Assembly (NCBI GenBank): GCA_963556145.1
Contig: OY744468.1
Location: forward strand, 3,472,001 to 3,536,000
Source: Hygrocybe punicea
Taxonomy: Eukaryota; Basidiomycota; Agaricomycetes; Agaricales; Hygrophoraceae
Reading direction: 5' to 3'
DNA length: 64,000 bases
Part shown: positions 1 through 8,633 of the stretch, one piece after another
Numbering within the stretch: the first letter of the stretch is position 1
Layout of the letters: every line of letters starts with the position of its first letter
Notes under the pieces: model-generated
Told to the model about the DNA's origin: nothing
Seen by the model: only the letters and a program-made list of their open reading frames with translations
Databases searched by the model: none
Translations under genes and position numbers: made by a program

Positions 1-667
1 TAAAGGCTCTTTTCTACTCAATGTTCAAGCTGAATTTTCTAACTGTAGCATCAATTAGCTTTTGTCGCTGTGCATTTTCAGCTCTGAATGTTTGCATCAA
101 GTATGATTGGTCCACAATCATCACATAATTTTCATTTGGATCAGTATATGTTTTGTGTAAAGTAGACTTTGAGTTTGCAGGAATGTGTTGATTTCTCTTA
201 TCCAATATATCTTGTCTTTGTTCTTGAACCAGTTGTTTCCATTAAGTACCAGGTTGATTCATTTCAACTTTAAGTGGAGCAGAAATTACTGTAATTGAAC
301 CATCTGGACATGGATCAAGCCAACCAATGTTTCTGACAATGTTTTCAGTGGCATCCATTTGAGCTTTGATCAGTCTACCATGTTGACCAAGCTCAGAATA
401 TTTGTTAGTGCCATAATCTGCATTGTTTTTGTCCTGCTCATAATTGTCATCTCCAAAGTCACCACCATTTTGAATGTTGTCATCATCCAAGTGTGATATC
501 ATGTCTGAAGTCATAAATTGAGGACAAGTACCATCCAACACTGCTCCTTGTCTAAGCTGAGCAGAATAGTCATCTCTAGCATCAAGGCATTCATATCTCA
601 GATTAAAGTTGTCCATGATCTCTAATTGTCTAACAGTAAATTCATGATCAGTCAATGCTTCATTCCA
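1..667 (-). pseudogene. Pre-helicase segment of A1 Rep-helicase, two stops
   Basis: Minus-strand reading gives the linker that joins the Rep and helicase parts in sister copies (ALTDHEFTVRQLEIMDNF onward to RKFSLNIE). It is acidic and rich in Asp and Asn. Comparison with A2 and A3 shows two nonsense codons: TAA at 242-244 where the others have CAA (Gln), and TAG at 14-16 where A2 has a Gln codon. Both fit C-to-T changes on the coding strand. The helicase domain itself would lie to the left of the window. The segment is separated from the N-terminal half by the nested insertion at 668-1839. Because of the stops and the missing 0.5 kb this copy cannot make a full protein. Confidence 0.85.
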
Positions 668-760
668 TTACGAGTTCTTTTAATTTATTAAAAGACTCGT
701 TCTTTATCAGACCTGGTTCAGTGAGGATTCGTAATTAATTAATTAATTGATTAATTAATT
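668..760 (+). repeat. 5'-terminal hairpin and TAAT microsatellite of N1
   Basis: The element tip is an imperfect inverted repeat: ACGAGT and CTTTTAAT pair with ATTAAAAG and ACTCGT around a two-base loop. A conserved stretch (ATCAGACCTGGTTCAGTGAGG) and TAAT repeats follow. The same structure occurs at 7925-8006, 8188-8254, 15580-15660, 15692-15780, 25820-25892, 45389-45475, 54940-55015 and 58185-58254. It is the best candidate for the strand-transfer end recognised by the Rep domain. Confidence 0.85.
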
Positions 761-1012
761 AATAAAGTTGATCGCCTATAGACAAAAATTTTTTGGGCAA
801 GAGATATGATTCTACTTCTGATACCAGAAAATAACACCATGTTGGGGCCATGTGTGGACAAGCTTACATAAGCATCTAAATATGGGTTGCCTCAGAAAAG
901 ACACATTACCTTCAAATTATATTCTAAATATTCATACTGACTTCAATTCTTATTGGAATCAGCTGAAAATTGAACTGCTGACTAATATAACCATTTTGGG
1001 CAAGGTGTGATA

Positions 1013-1182
1013 GTCACATGTGACCAATCTAACCATATAAGGCAATTTCTGATATTATATAGCAAATTTTTTACTGATCGCAATGGTGACAGTCACATGT
1101 GACCAGTCTAACTATATAAGGTAATTTTACATGATATATGCTAAATTTTGAGCTGATCACAGGAGTCATAGTCACATGTGAC
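1013..1182 (+). repeat. Three subterminal iterons GTCACATGTGAC
   Basis: A 12-bp palindrome occurs at 1013, 1092 and 1171, spaced 79 bp apart, each followed by a variant of TATAAGG or TATATGG. Equivalent triplets lie in N5, N6, N7 and N8; A1 and the fragment at 15692 keep two. Regular spacing near the 5' end suggests protein binding sites or a remnant tandem array. The binding role is inference. Confidence 0.75.
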
Positions 1183-1385
1183 CACTATTACTATATATGG
1201 AAATATCAGCCATATAAGCAGAAATGAGCTTAACTCAAATAATATACTGATATTTTTCCTTAAAACATAAAATTCAATGTGACATTGCCGTATATATACA
1301 TTATCTTATATGCTAATTATATATTTCAAGCAAAATTACGATGTTCATAATAATCATACAAACAAAAGTTCAATAAAAGAAGAAA

Positions 1386-1427
1386 GACTTTGTTCATGCC
1401 ATATGTAACATTAGCCCAATCACCAAG
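1386..1427 (+). repeat. Fossil internal 3' terminus in N1
   Basis: This 42-bp stretch aligns end to end with the true 3' terminus: it has TTCATGCCAT, then a GCCCA block, and ends in CAAG. It is followed at once by sequence (CACAGCTGTCTTCATG) that in autonomous copies lies just after the stop codon of the transposon ORF. It looks like an old 3' end that was bypassed. Confidence 0.75.
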
Positions 1428-1830
1428 CACAGCTGTCTTCATGTTATCATCTGTTGCACAGCACACAAGGTCCTGGAGAAGGGAAGTCAATTATTATCAT
1501 AATGTTTAGGAGACAGTTGTATTTGACAGTTGACCTATTGCTTCCTCAACATTTCTTTTATGGCTGAGCATATTATATAATGATACAGCACAGAAGACAT
1601 GACAGTAATAGAGGAGGTTGATGAACACTCAAGACACTCTATGTAGTTTAGTTTTTCTACTTTTCATGTTGCTGAGGTGAAAGATGGGCTTATTAGAACA
1701 ATTGGCAGTATACAACATATGATATATATCTTATACCATATGTAACATGCTTTATACAATTGTTTATGTCGTCATGAAAGTAGAGAGGGGAAAAAAAGAA
1801 CTCGTTCATGCCATGCGCAGCACTGGCCCA

Positions 1831-4800
1831 CTAAACAAGTCTGTAAATATAGTCATGCACAGCAGATAGTCCTATGAATTTTCCCTTTTGATTGTGCAAC
1901 ACTACTTTTTCAGAGTCAACTTGCATGTCATCATTTGCATCTGGATTCCAAGCTTTCTGGACTTCTCTCACATAGTTTCTCCAATAAACAGGAATGAATT
2001 TGTGACTGGTGTAATGGTCAGGGTTTCCAAGCAGATACATTGAAGCCATTGGACCACCAATTTCAAGTTTTGCAGTCAATGCATTTATGATCTGGGTGAT
2101 GATTTTTCTAGCTTTGTCTTTTCTTTTCATGGATCCTCCAAGCATTTCTGAGTTTCTATCAAACACACTTCTGATGGTATCAAATATACTATAGGTTTTC
2201 AATCCAGGTTTTGTAATATAGTCAGAGATATATGCTACAATTGCTTTGATTGCAGTACCAGAAAGAAGACTTGTAACATCAGAATTGCAGCGAAGTAGAA
2301 ATGTCACTAGTGGTGTCAACGTATTGATCCGAGCTTCACCCTTTTTCATATTCAATGCACCAGTTTTTGGATCTACTTGTGTTGATTCAAACAAAGGTCT
2401 GGGAAATCTAGCTTTGCATTTATCATGTTTGTTCATGCAACTGGGTCTGTGTTTTCTCTGGACTTTCTCATTGTTTGAACTATTTCTGCCACAATTATGA
2501 ACATTGGAGTGTGGGATCAAATGATCAACAGTGTTTTCAAATCTCTTCCACCATAAATTAATTTGTTTGCAATCATTGCAATTGATGTCACTGTTCACAT
2601 CATGCTTATTTGTACACATAGGTGGGGGTGCTTCAGGCAGAGTCTGAGTGGGATCCTTACAGTCTGCCTGTTCAGATTGCTGGTTTACTTTAGCTTTAAC
2701 TTCCTCCATTGTTCCAGTCATGAATTCACCAATGTGCACACTTTCTAGGTACTGAACGAAAGCTTGTTGGAAATCTGAATTTGAATCCATTATTCTATCT
2801 CTGATTTCCTGAGGTGACAGACATCCCTTGAGCCATAGTAGCATGTGCATGTGCAGAGTGAGACGTCCTTGTTGCTCCACTGTGCCATAGTATGCCTTGG
2901 TGTCACCATAAAAGCCAGAATGCTTTGAACCAACTCCCAGGATATGTTTGATAAATAGTTCTACCATAAAGTGAAAGAATCTAGCACCAGCCACTGGGTT
3001 TTCTGCAATAAGTCTGTAGCGCTCATCATATCCTCTAAGTTCTGGTGTAAAGGTTTCCTTGGTATCAGCAAAATATAAAGACAGTGGATGCATGTTATCT
3101 GCAGGTGAAAATGTGATGAACCAGGAAGGTGCACCCACAAAGGACATCAGAGACCATACTTCATTTCTCATATATTTCTTGCTTGTGAGTGATCCTTTGA
3201 CATGACTTCCTACATGATCAATATCTTTAATTAATTGGAAGCAAAGTTTCTCTTCATCTGTTTCTGGAATGACATGTTCACCATCTTCCATTTTTCTAGC
3301 AATGTTATTCAAAACTCCAAGATCAACATCCATCAGTCTTTGTGAAATGTGTTCAAATTTTGCCTTTTCAGCTAATAAATAGCCAGCTGTTGTGGACTCC
3401 TTTATTTGCTCATGGTTGAATGCAATCAAAGGAAAGTGGGGATCTTTCTGAAACCTCTTGTCATAATACATTAACAAGTGTCTCTTGTGTTTGATTTCAG
3501 AAATCTTGCCTTGAATCAGTGAATTGCCAATTCCACCAAGTCCATAGGGAAACAGCCATGGCATCATTTGAGGGAATAGCTGAGGATTGTTATAGATGGA
3601 CTGTGGATCACTCTCATGACCAATTGCCAGGATCTTTTTATTATCCATCAGATGTTTTAGTGCAATTGCTTTGATGGCTTTGATGCTTTTGGTTGAGTAC
3701 TCTTCACCAGTCAGACCATGAACTACAAATGGACATATGCCAGTCTCAGTTCCTTCTTCTTCTTCCATGTCATTGACAGCAGTAGCTTCTGGGTCTTTGT
3801 TAACAAATGATTGCCTGTACTCTACCACAACTGGTATATCATTCTCAGGGTATTGATTCAAGTTATCTTCTGAAATCTCCAAGTCAAAATAGTCACTGTG
3901 ATTGAGTTTCAACCAGTTCAATGCAATTGCAACTTTATTTCTTCTAACAAGCAATGGTGTGCGCTCAAAATCAGATTTTGTAGGCTTACATGGTCCAGTA
4001 TAAATAAATGCTAGCACTTCATCCAACTCATCAACAGGTGGAGGTAAGATGTCATAAATCTTTGGAGTTGGATTAGCAAATGTGATGGCATTGGCTCTCA
4101 TTTTGTGCATTCCAGATGAAACTCGAACTATACATCTATTATGTCTCACTCTAGCAATTAACAGTTGCTCAGCATAAGACAAGTTGCTCAATTGTTCTGG
4201 AACTTTACCAAGCCATAAGCCATTTGCAAGTGACATAGTTGGACATTTGCCTTTGGACAATGACTTGCAACACTTTTTGCAAATGTGAAGCAAGTCATCA
4301 ATGATTACAGAGCCATCTGTAGATTCTATGGGATCATTTACTGAGAAGCGCTCTTTTGGTGTTATACCAGCTTGTTTCAAACAACTCAAATTCAAGTCTG
4401 TGTAGCTTTGCAATTGAGAGACTGGAGTCAATCTTCCACAGACAGCACAACCAGATTCAATGAAATTGTTTGCAGAGGTATCACTACAAAACCCTGAAAT
4501 AATAGTGTGTTGCAATTTTGCCGATGGTGGAACTGGAGGGAATTGTATATTGTCTCTGTATGTTTGAACAGCCATCTGATTTATTTGTGCATGCTGCTCA
4601 GGGTGATTTATGGTATGTCTTCTAACTGCATTTAGTGTGTGTTGTAGATGCTTTTCATTATGATCAACTTTGAATTTGGTAATGGCCGCAAGGTTTTGTG
4701 TTGCATGCTTCTCAGGATGTTCCAGGTGAAATTTCTGTACAGCTGCAAGGTTTTGTGCTGCATGCTTCTCAGGTTGTTCCAAGTGAAATTTCTGCACAGC

Positions 4801-6369
4801 TGCAAGGTTTTGTGTTGCATGCTTCTCAGGATGTTCCAAGTGAAATTTCTGCACAGCTGTAAGGTTTTGTGTTGCATGCTTCTCAGGATGTTCTAGATGG
4901 AATTTCTGCACAGCTGCAAGGTTTTGCATAACATGCTTATCAGGATTTTCCAGATGAAATTTCTGTACAGCTGCTAGATTTTGTTTAGCATGCTTGTCAG
5001 GGTTTTTACTCTGAAATCGCAGTACTGCTGCTAGATTTTGTTTAGCATGCTTGTCAGGGTTTTCATTATGAAATTTTTGTACAGCAGTCAGATTTTGTTT
5101 TGCATGTTTGTCAGGATGTTGTGCTTTAAACTTATTGACTGCTCTGATGTTCAAGGTTTTCTTGTGAATTGCAATTGCTTCTTTATCAACAAATTCAATG
5201 TATTCAAAGACAGATAAAAATTCAGGGCAGTTGCAGCACACATGAGTCTGAATTGCATTTTGAATTGATGCATGATTCATTTTTGAGTGAACATGAATGC
5301 TATGACTAGCTGCAATCACCTTCAAGTTTGCAATGGTCAACTTTGGAATCAACAGTTCAAATGGGTGATTTACAATTATGAATGACTTCTCAGATGATAA
5401 TTCCAGAGAGTGTGCGTCATTTTTTGTCATGTAAGAGTAGAATTTACACTTGGCTGTATCCATACTAGCATTGTCATTGATTGAAGCAGGCATTAGTTCT
5501 TGAAGTGAGAATACATGTGCTTTGCCTCCACCAATACAGTCAATATGAATGTTAGCACTGAAAGATATATTGTCAGACTTGAAAATGTCAAATAATTTCG
5601 AAGTTTTATTATAAATATAGTCTGCAGACACTTGACAAGCTAGGAAATGATGCAGAATTAACAAAAATAGTATGATTGCCCCATTAGCCAATAGAGGTTG
5701 TTTTGTAACACATTTCAAGTAAGCTCTGAAGTCATGTTTTCTGAATAGATTCTGTTGATGTTTCAACTTAATATACATGCATTTATTAGCCATGCTAGTT
5801 GTACAATGATACACAGTAAGCAAATCAAACATGTTTAAGATAACTCTGGCATATAGTTCAAATAGAAAAGAGGTATGAGTTAATTGAGAACTAGATAGAA
5901 CAAATTCAATACTGTTGTGGACACTTATGAATTTTTCAGGGATTTGTGATGTGAAAGAAGAGGTGGACTGGAGACCAATTTGATGAACAGAGACTAAACT
6001 TGGTAAATAAGTGGAATTTTCATGCTTTGGCAAATTGTCTTTGTAAAAATTCAAAGTAACTGGGCATAGAGTGAAATTTGGTATGACAGAGACAGTTGGT
6101 GTGACATGGACAGTTTGTATGACACTTGCAGGAGGCACAAGGCCAATCCCAGTGACAGCACATTGTGCCCAAAACATTGCAATGATAAAAATCATAAGAC
6201 ATTGTGACATGGATGACATTTTTAACATTTTTGTGAACAGGTTTATAGTTTTTTTGAAAATCAAAGCTAGATAATAATATGGATATGTCAAATATAGCTG
6301 GAAAAGATGTATAAAAAACATACCAATACAAATTCCAGCACATGTAGTAAAAATCGAAAAAATCCACAA
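1831..6369 (-). CDS. N-terminal half of Rep-helicase protein of A1 (1,512 aa open)
   Basis: This is the longest open frame in the window. In order it has hydrophobic segments near residues 1-40, 50-72 and 225-247; a GGGK motif near 280; a Cys-rich SVFEY segment near 385; about ten 19-residue repeats (413-593); a CAVCG/CKKCC zinc-like DUF6570 region (about 640-870); and a Helitron-like N domain. The HUH motif HMHML lies near 1173 and YISDYITKP, the candidate catalytic tyrosines, near 1383. The family nicks and joins single strands in rolling-circle transposition. The start was taken at the first Met after the leader. The frame ends artificially in N1; the helicase and protease parts are cut off. 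The membrane module is unusual for this class, but RKHDFRAYL there matches RRHDFKTYL in the 22.6-kb copy, so it is probably coding. Confidence 0.85.
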   Translation of the reverse strand: MWIFSIFTTCAGICIGMFFIHLFQLYLTYPYYYLALIFKKTINLFTKMLKMSSMSQCLMIFIIAMFWAQCAVTGIGLVPPASVIQTVHVTPTVSVIPNFTLCPVTLNFYKDNLPKHENSTYLPSLVSVHQIGLQSTSSFTSQIPEKFISVHNSIEFVLSSSQLTHTSFLFELYARVILNMFDLLTVYHCTTSMANKCMYIKLKHQQNLFRKHDFRAYLKCVTKQPLLANGAIILFLLILHHFLACQVSADYIYNKTSKLFDIFKSDNISFSANIHIDCIGGGKAHVFSLQELMPASINDNASMDTAKCKFYSYMTKNDAHSLELSSEKSFIIVNHPFELLIPKLTIANLKVIAASHSIHVHSKMNHASIQNAIQTHVCCNCPEFLSVFEYIEFVDKEAIAIHKKTLNIRAVNKFKAQHPDKHAKQNLTAVQKFHNENPDKHAKQNLAAVLRFQSKNPDKHAKQNLAAVQKFHLENPDKHVMQNLAAVQKFHLEHPEKHATQNLTAVQKFHLEHPEKHATQNLAAVQKFHLEQPEKHAAQNLAAVQKFHLEHPEKHATQNLAAITKFKVDHNEKHLQHTLNAVRRHTINHPEQHAQINQMAVQTYRDNIQFPPVPPSAKLQHTIISGFCSDTSANNFIESGCAVCGRLTPVSQLQSYTDLNLSCLKQAGITPKERFSVNDPIESTDGSVIIDDLLHICKKCCKSLSKGKCPTMSLANGLWLGKVPEQLSNLSYAEQLLIARVRHNRCIVRVSSGMHKMRANAITFANPTPKIYDILPPPVDELDEVLAFIYTGPCKPTKSDFERTPLLVRRNKVAIALNWLKLNHSDYFDLEISEDNLNQYPENDIPVVVEYRQSFVNKDPEATAVNDMEEEEGTETGICPFVVHGLTGEEYSTKSIKAIKAIALKHLMDNKKILAIGHESDPQSIYNNPQLFPQMMPWLFPYGLGGIGNSLIQGKISEIKHKRHLLMYYDKRFQKDPHFPLIAFNHEQIKESTTAGYLLAEKAKFEHISQRLMDVDLGVLNNIARKMEDGEHVIPETDEEKLCFQLIKDIDHVGSHVKGSLTSKKYMRNEVWSLMSFVGAPSWFITFSPADNMHPLSLYFADTKETFTPELRGYDERYRLIAENPVAGARFFHFMVELFIKHILGVGSKHSGFYGDTKAYYGTVEQQGRLTLHMHMLLWLKGCLSPQEIRDRIMDSNSDFQQAFVQYLESVHIGEFMTGTMEEVKAKVNQQSEQADCKDPTQTLPEAPPPMCTNKHDVNSDINCNDCKQINLWWKRFENTVDHLIPHSNVHNCGRNSSNNEKVQRKHRPSCMNKHDKCKARFPRPLFESTQVDPKTGALNMKKGEARINTLTPLVTFLLRCNSDVTSLLSGTAIKAIVAYISDYITKPGLKTYSIFDTIRSVFDRNSEMLGGSMKRKDKARKIITQIINALTAKLEIGGPMASMYLLGNPDHYTSHKFIPVYWRNYVREVQKAWNPDANDDMQVDSEKVVLHNQKGKFIGLSAVHDYIYRLV
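4550..5125 (-). repeat. 57-bp (19-aa) coding tandem repeat array
   Basis: About ten units encode variants of KHATQNLAAVQKFHLEHPE. The units keep frame, and the best matched are the central ones. The array sits between the Cys-rich SVFEY segment and the DUF6570-like region. Regular Leu/Val/Phe spacing and high charge suggest an alpha-helical solenoid or coiled coil; this is inference. A diverged array with the same 19-residue period is present at 42,015-42,590. Confidence 0.9.
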
Positions 6370-6479
6370 AATTTTGCATTTTAGGCCTATAAATAAATAT
6401 AATATGTAAACATTTGATCATAGATGGTAATAGATTCATACCTGAGCCAGAAAAGATCCACTGCAAACCTGTAGGTTAA

Positions 6480-7137
6480 AAAGTGAGCTTATACAATCTA
6501 AAAAGGTGAAAAAATGCGAAATTTCCACATACTTTGAACGTTGACAGTGAGATTGGCTATCAAATGATAGATTATGTCAACCAATGATAATTTACACCAA
6601 TAAAAGACATTACCAGTGCTCCAAGATACAAAACAAAGCCAGAACAAAGAAAAAGCACAAAAAATTGAAGAATTTTCGACTTTTTTGTCTAAAAAAGGAA
6701 ATATTATGTCAGCATTGGACCCTGAATGGTGCAGGTACATCACCTGATCCAAATCGCTTTTTATCGGAGTCTGAATATGGAAAAATGAGCTTAAACAAGC
6801 CAAAAAGATGAAAAAATGCAAAATTTACACATACTTTGAAAATTGAAAGGGAGATGAGCTGTAAAATGATAGATTATGTTAACAAACAACAGGATATACC
6901 AATTCAAGACATTACTAGTGATCCAGGAAATAAAACAGAGCCACAGGAAATAAAAAGCACAAAAATCCAAAGAATTTTTGACGTTTATGTCTATAAAAGG
7001 AAAGCTTATGTCAGCATCGGACCCTGAATGGTGCGGGGACATCACCTGATCCAGAAAACATTTTTTCAGAGTCTAAATATGGAAAACTGAGCTTAAACGA
7101 GCTAAAAAGGTCAAAAAATGCGGCATTTACATACTAA
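6480..7137 (-). repeat. 302-bp tandem duplication in A1 leader
   Basis: Related blocks start near 6486, 6787 and 7089. Shared landmarks are a GAGCTTA stretch, AAAAAATG with CATACTTTGA, GATAGATTATGT, and GACCCTGAATGGTGC. There are two full units and one partial. They lie directly upstream of the Rep-helicase start, where a promoter would be expected. Confidence 0.8.
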
Positions 7138-7924
7138 ATTGGGAAGGTGGTGGTACAGGTTCAAGAGGCAAAAGTGCAATAAGGTTCAAAGTCTGGGTTC
7201 AAATGGTGATCTGACTAATGATTACATAATCATGATTACATAAGAAATTTGACCAAGACCAAAATTGAAATACAAAGTGATCTAACCATATTGGGTTTGT
7301 TTATTTGTATTTGTTTGTCATATAGTCAAGTTGAAACATCACTCACAAATGTCTAGTGATAATATTTATAAAAGAGCACATTATTTGTCTTTGTTTATAT
7401 CTATTTGTATTTGTTTACTAAAGCTCAAATAATACTATATAAACTCAAATATCTGATGAAATATATGTTATTACAATATATAATTAGATTTTTTAGATGC
7501 AATGAAGTTGATGATGATCAGTATGAAATTTGGCATATATTATGAAAAATTGCCTTATATGGTTAGACTGGTCACATGTGACTGTCACCATTGTGATCAG
7601 CAGAAAATTTGGTATATAATATCAAAAATTGCCTTATATAGTTAGATTGGTCACATGTCACTGTCACACCTGATCCGAAATGATAATATTAGTCAGCAGT
7701 TCAATTTTCAGCTGATTCTGATAAGAATTGAGACCAGTATGAATATTTTGAATATAATTGGAAGGTAATTTGTCTTTTTTGCAACAACCCATATTTGGAT
7801 GCTTATGTAAGCTTGTCCACACATGGCCCCAACTGTATCTGATTTTCCAGTATCAGAAGTAGAATCATATCTCTTGCCCAAAAAAATTTTGTCTACAGGC
7901 GATCAACTTTATCAATTAATCAAT

Positions 7925-8006
7925 TAATTAATTAATTAATTACGAATCCTCACTGAACCAGGTCTGATAAAGAACGAGTCTTTTAATAAATTAAAAGAAC
8001 TCGTAA
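7925..8006 (-). repeat. 5' terminus of A1: hairpin and TAAT repeats
   Basis: The plus strand reads TAAT repeats, CCTCACTGAACCAGG, then the hairpin ending in CTCGTAA. It is identical in plan to the N1 terminus. The junction with the flanking older copy is sharp and the flank is A on the element strand. Confidence 0.9.
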
Positions 8007-8254
8007 TAATTGGAAGGTAATGTGTCTTTTTTATGACAACCCATATTTGGATGCTTATGTAAGCTTGTCCACACATGGCCCAACTGTATCCGATTTTTCA
8101 GTATCAGAAATAGAATCATATCTCTTGCCCAAAAAAATTTTCTCTATAGGCAATCATAGAACATTAATTAATTAATTAATTAATTAATTACGAACCCTCA
8201 CTGGTCCTGGTTTGATAAAGAACGAGTCTTTTAATAAATTAAAAGAACTCGTAA
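8007..8254 (-). mobile_element. 5' end of older Helitron-like copy N2, target of A1
   Basis: Starting at the left edge the sequence repeats the subterminal region of the family (TAATTGGAAGGTAATGTG, the GCTTGTCCACACATGG block, TAAT repeats) and finishes in a second complete 5' hairpin at 8254. The conserved loop-side stretch is diverged (GGTCCTGG for GGTTCAG). A1 interrupts it, so the rest of N2 would lie left of the window. Its own 5' flank is G. Confidence 0.85.
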
Positions 8255-8395
8255 CATTGCCTTCTGGACAATCATCTAACCAACCCACATTTCTAACAAC
8301 ATTTTCTGTAGATTCCATTTGTGCTTTGATCAATCTGCCATGACTTCCAAGGTCAGTGTATTTGTTTAGATGATATTCTCCATCTTGACGAAGTC
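8255..8395 (-). pseudogene. Fragment of a diverged Helitron pre-helicase linker
   Basis: Minus-strand translation gives NKYTDLGSHGRLIKAQMES followed by TENVVRNVGWLDDCPEGN. It aligns with NKYSELGRHGRLIKAQMDA and its continuation in A2, but at clearly lower identity than the family-A copies share with one another. N2 truncates it on its C-terminal side and GC-rich host sequence abuts it on the other near 8390. It is the oldest layer of the nested stack here. Confidence 0.8.
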
Positions 8396-8633
8396 CCGCT
8401 CCTGAGCTCACGATCTTTTTCTCCAGACTCGCACCCTGACGTGTTTTGGGCTCCCCAGACACCAATCCCACTTCCTGTACCTCAGTGCTCCTCCCAGTCA
8501 GGTCTTCAGTTTCCCAAGCGTGTTTTGGGCTCCCAGACATGCCTTCCTTCTTCGCCCTGATCTTGCCACGCCCTTCAATCTTGCGTACTTTTCCTGCCAT
8601 CACCTCATCCCTTATGTTGGTTATTTGGACGTC

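Larger units (their letters stand above)
668..1839 (+). mobile_element. Non-autonomous Helitron-like element N1 (1,172 bp)
   Basis: Complete ends are visible: the 5' hairpin (TTACGAGTTCTTTTAAT and its complement) at 668, then TAAT repeats, and the 3' end GCCCACTAAACAAG at 1839. The 5' flank is A and the 3' flank is T, with no target duplication. It has no ORF. Inside are three GTCACATGTGAC iterons 79 bp apart and, at 1386-1427, a degenerate second copy of the 3' terminus. The last 400 bp match the 3' UTR of autonomous copies. It interrupts A1 in opposite orientation. The two flanks correspond to sites about 0.5 kb apart in sister copies, so coding sequence was lost here. Confidence 0.93.
1..8006 (-). 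mobile_element. Autonomous Helitron-like element A1 (family A), 3' part outside window
   Basis: The element reads on the minus strand from a 5' terminus at 8006, through a 1.6-kb leader, into a long replication-initiator/helicase ORF that runs off the window start. The 5' terminus is a perfect family-A hairpin (TTACGAGTTC at the tip) next to a TAAT microsatellite. The 5' flank is A, as at other copies. It lies inside the subterminal region of an older copy (8007-8254), so it is the younger of the two. A non-autonomous copy (668-1839) is nested in it in the opposite orientation, with about 0.5 kb of coding sequence missing at that point. The leader carries a 302-bp tandem duplication and two copies of a CACATGTG iteron. 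The Helentron/Helitron2-like assignment is inference from the hairpin at the 5' tip and the asymmetric terminal inverted repeat. Confidence 0.85.

Noticed and set aside
4550..5125. Possible CRISPR-like direct repeats
   Set aside because: The 57-bp units have no spacers, keep a protein frame and sit inside a transposon ORF; the organism is eukaryotic.
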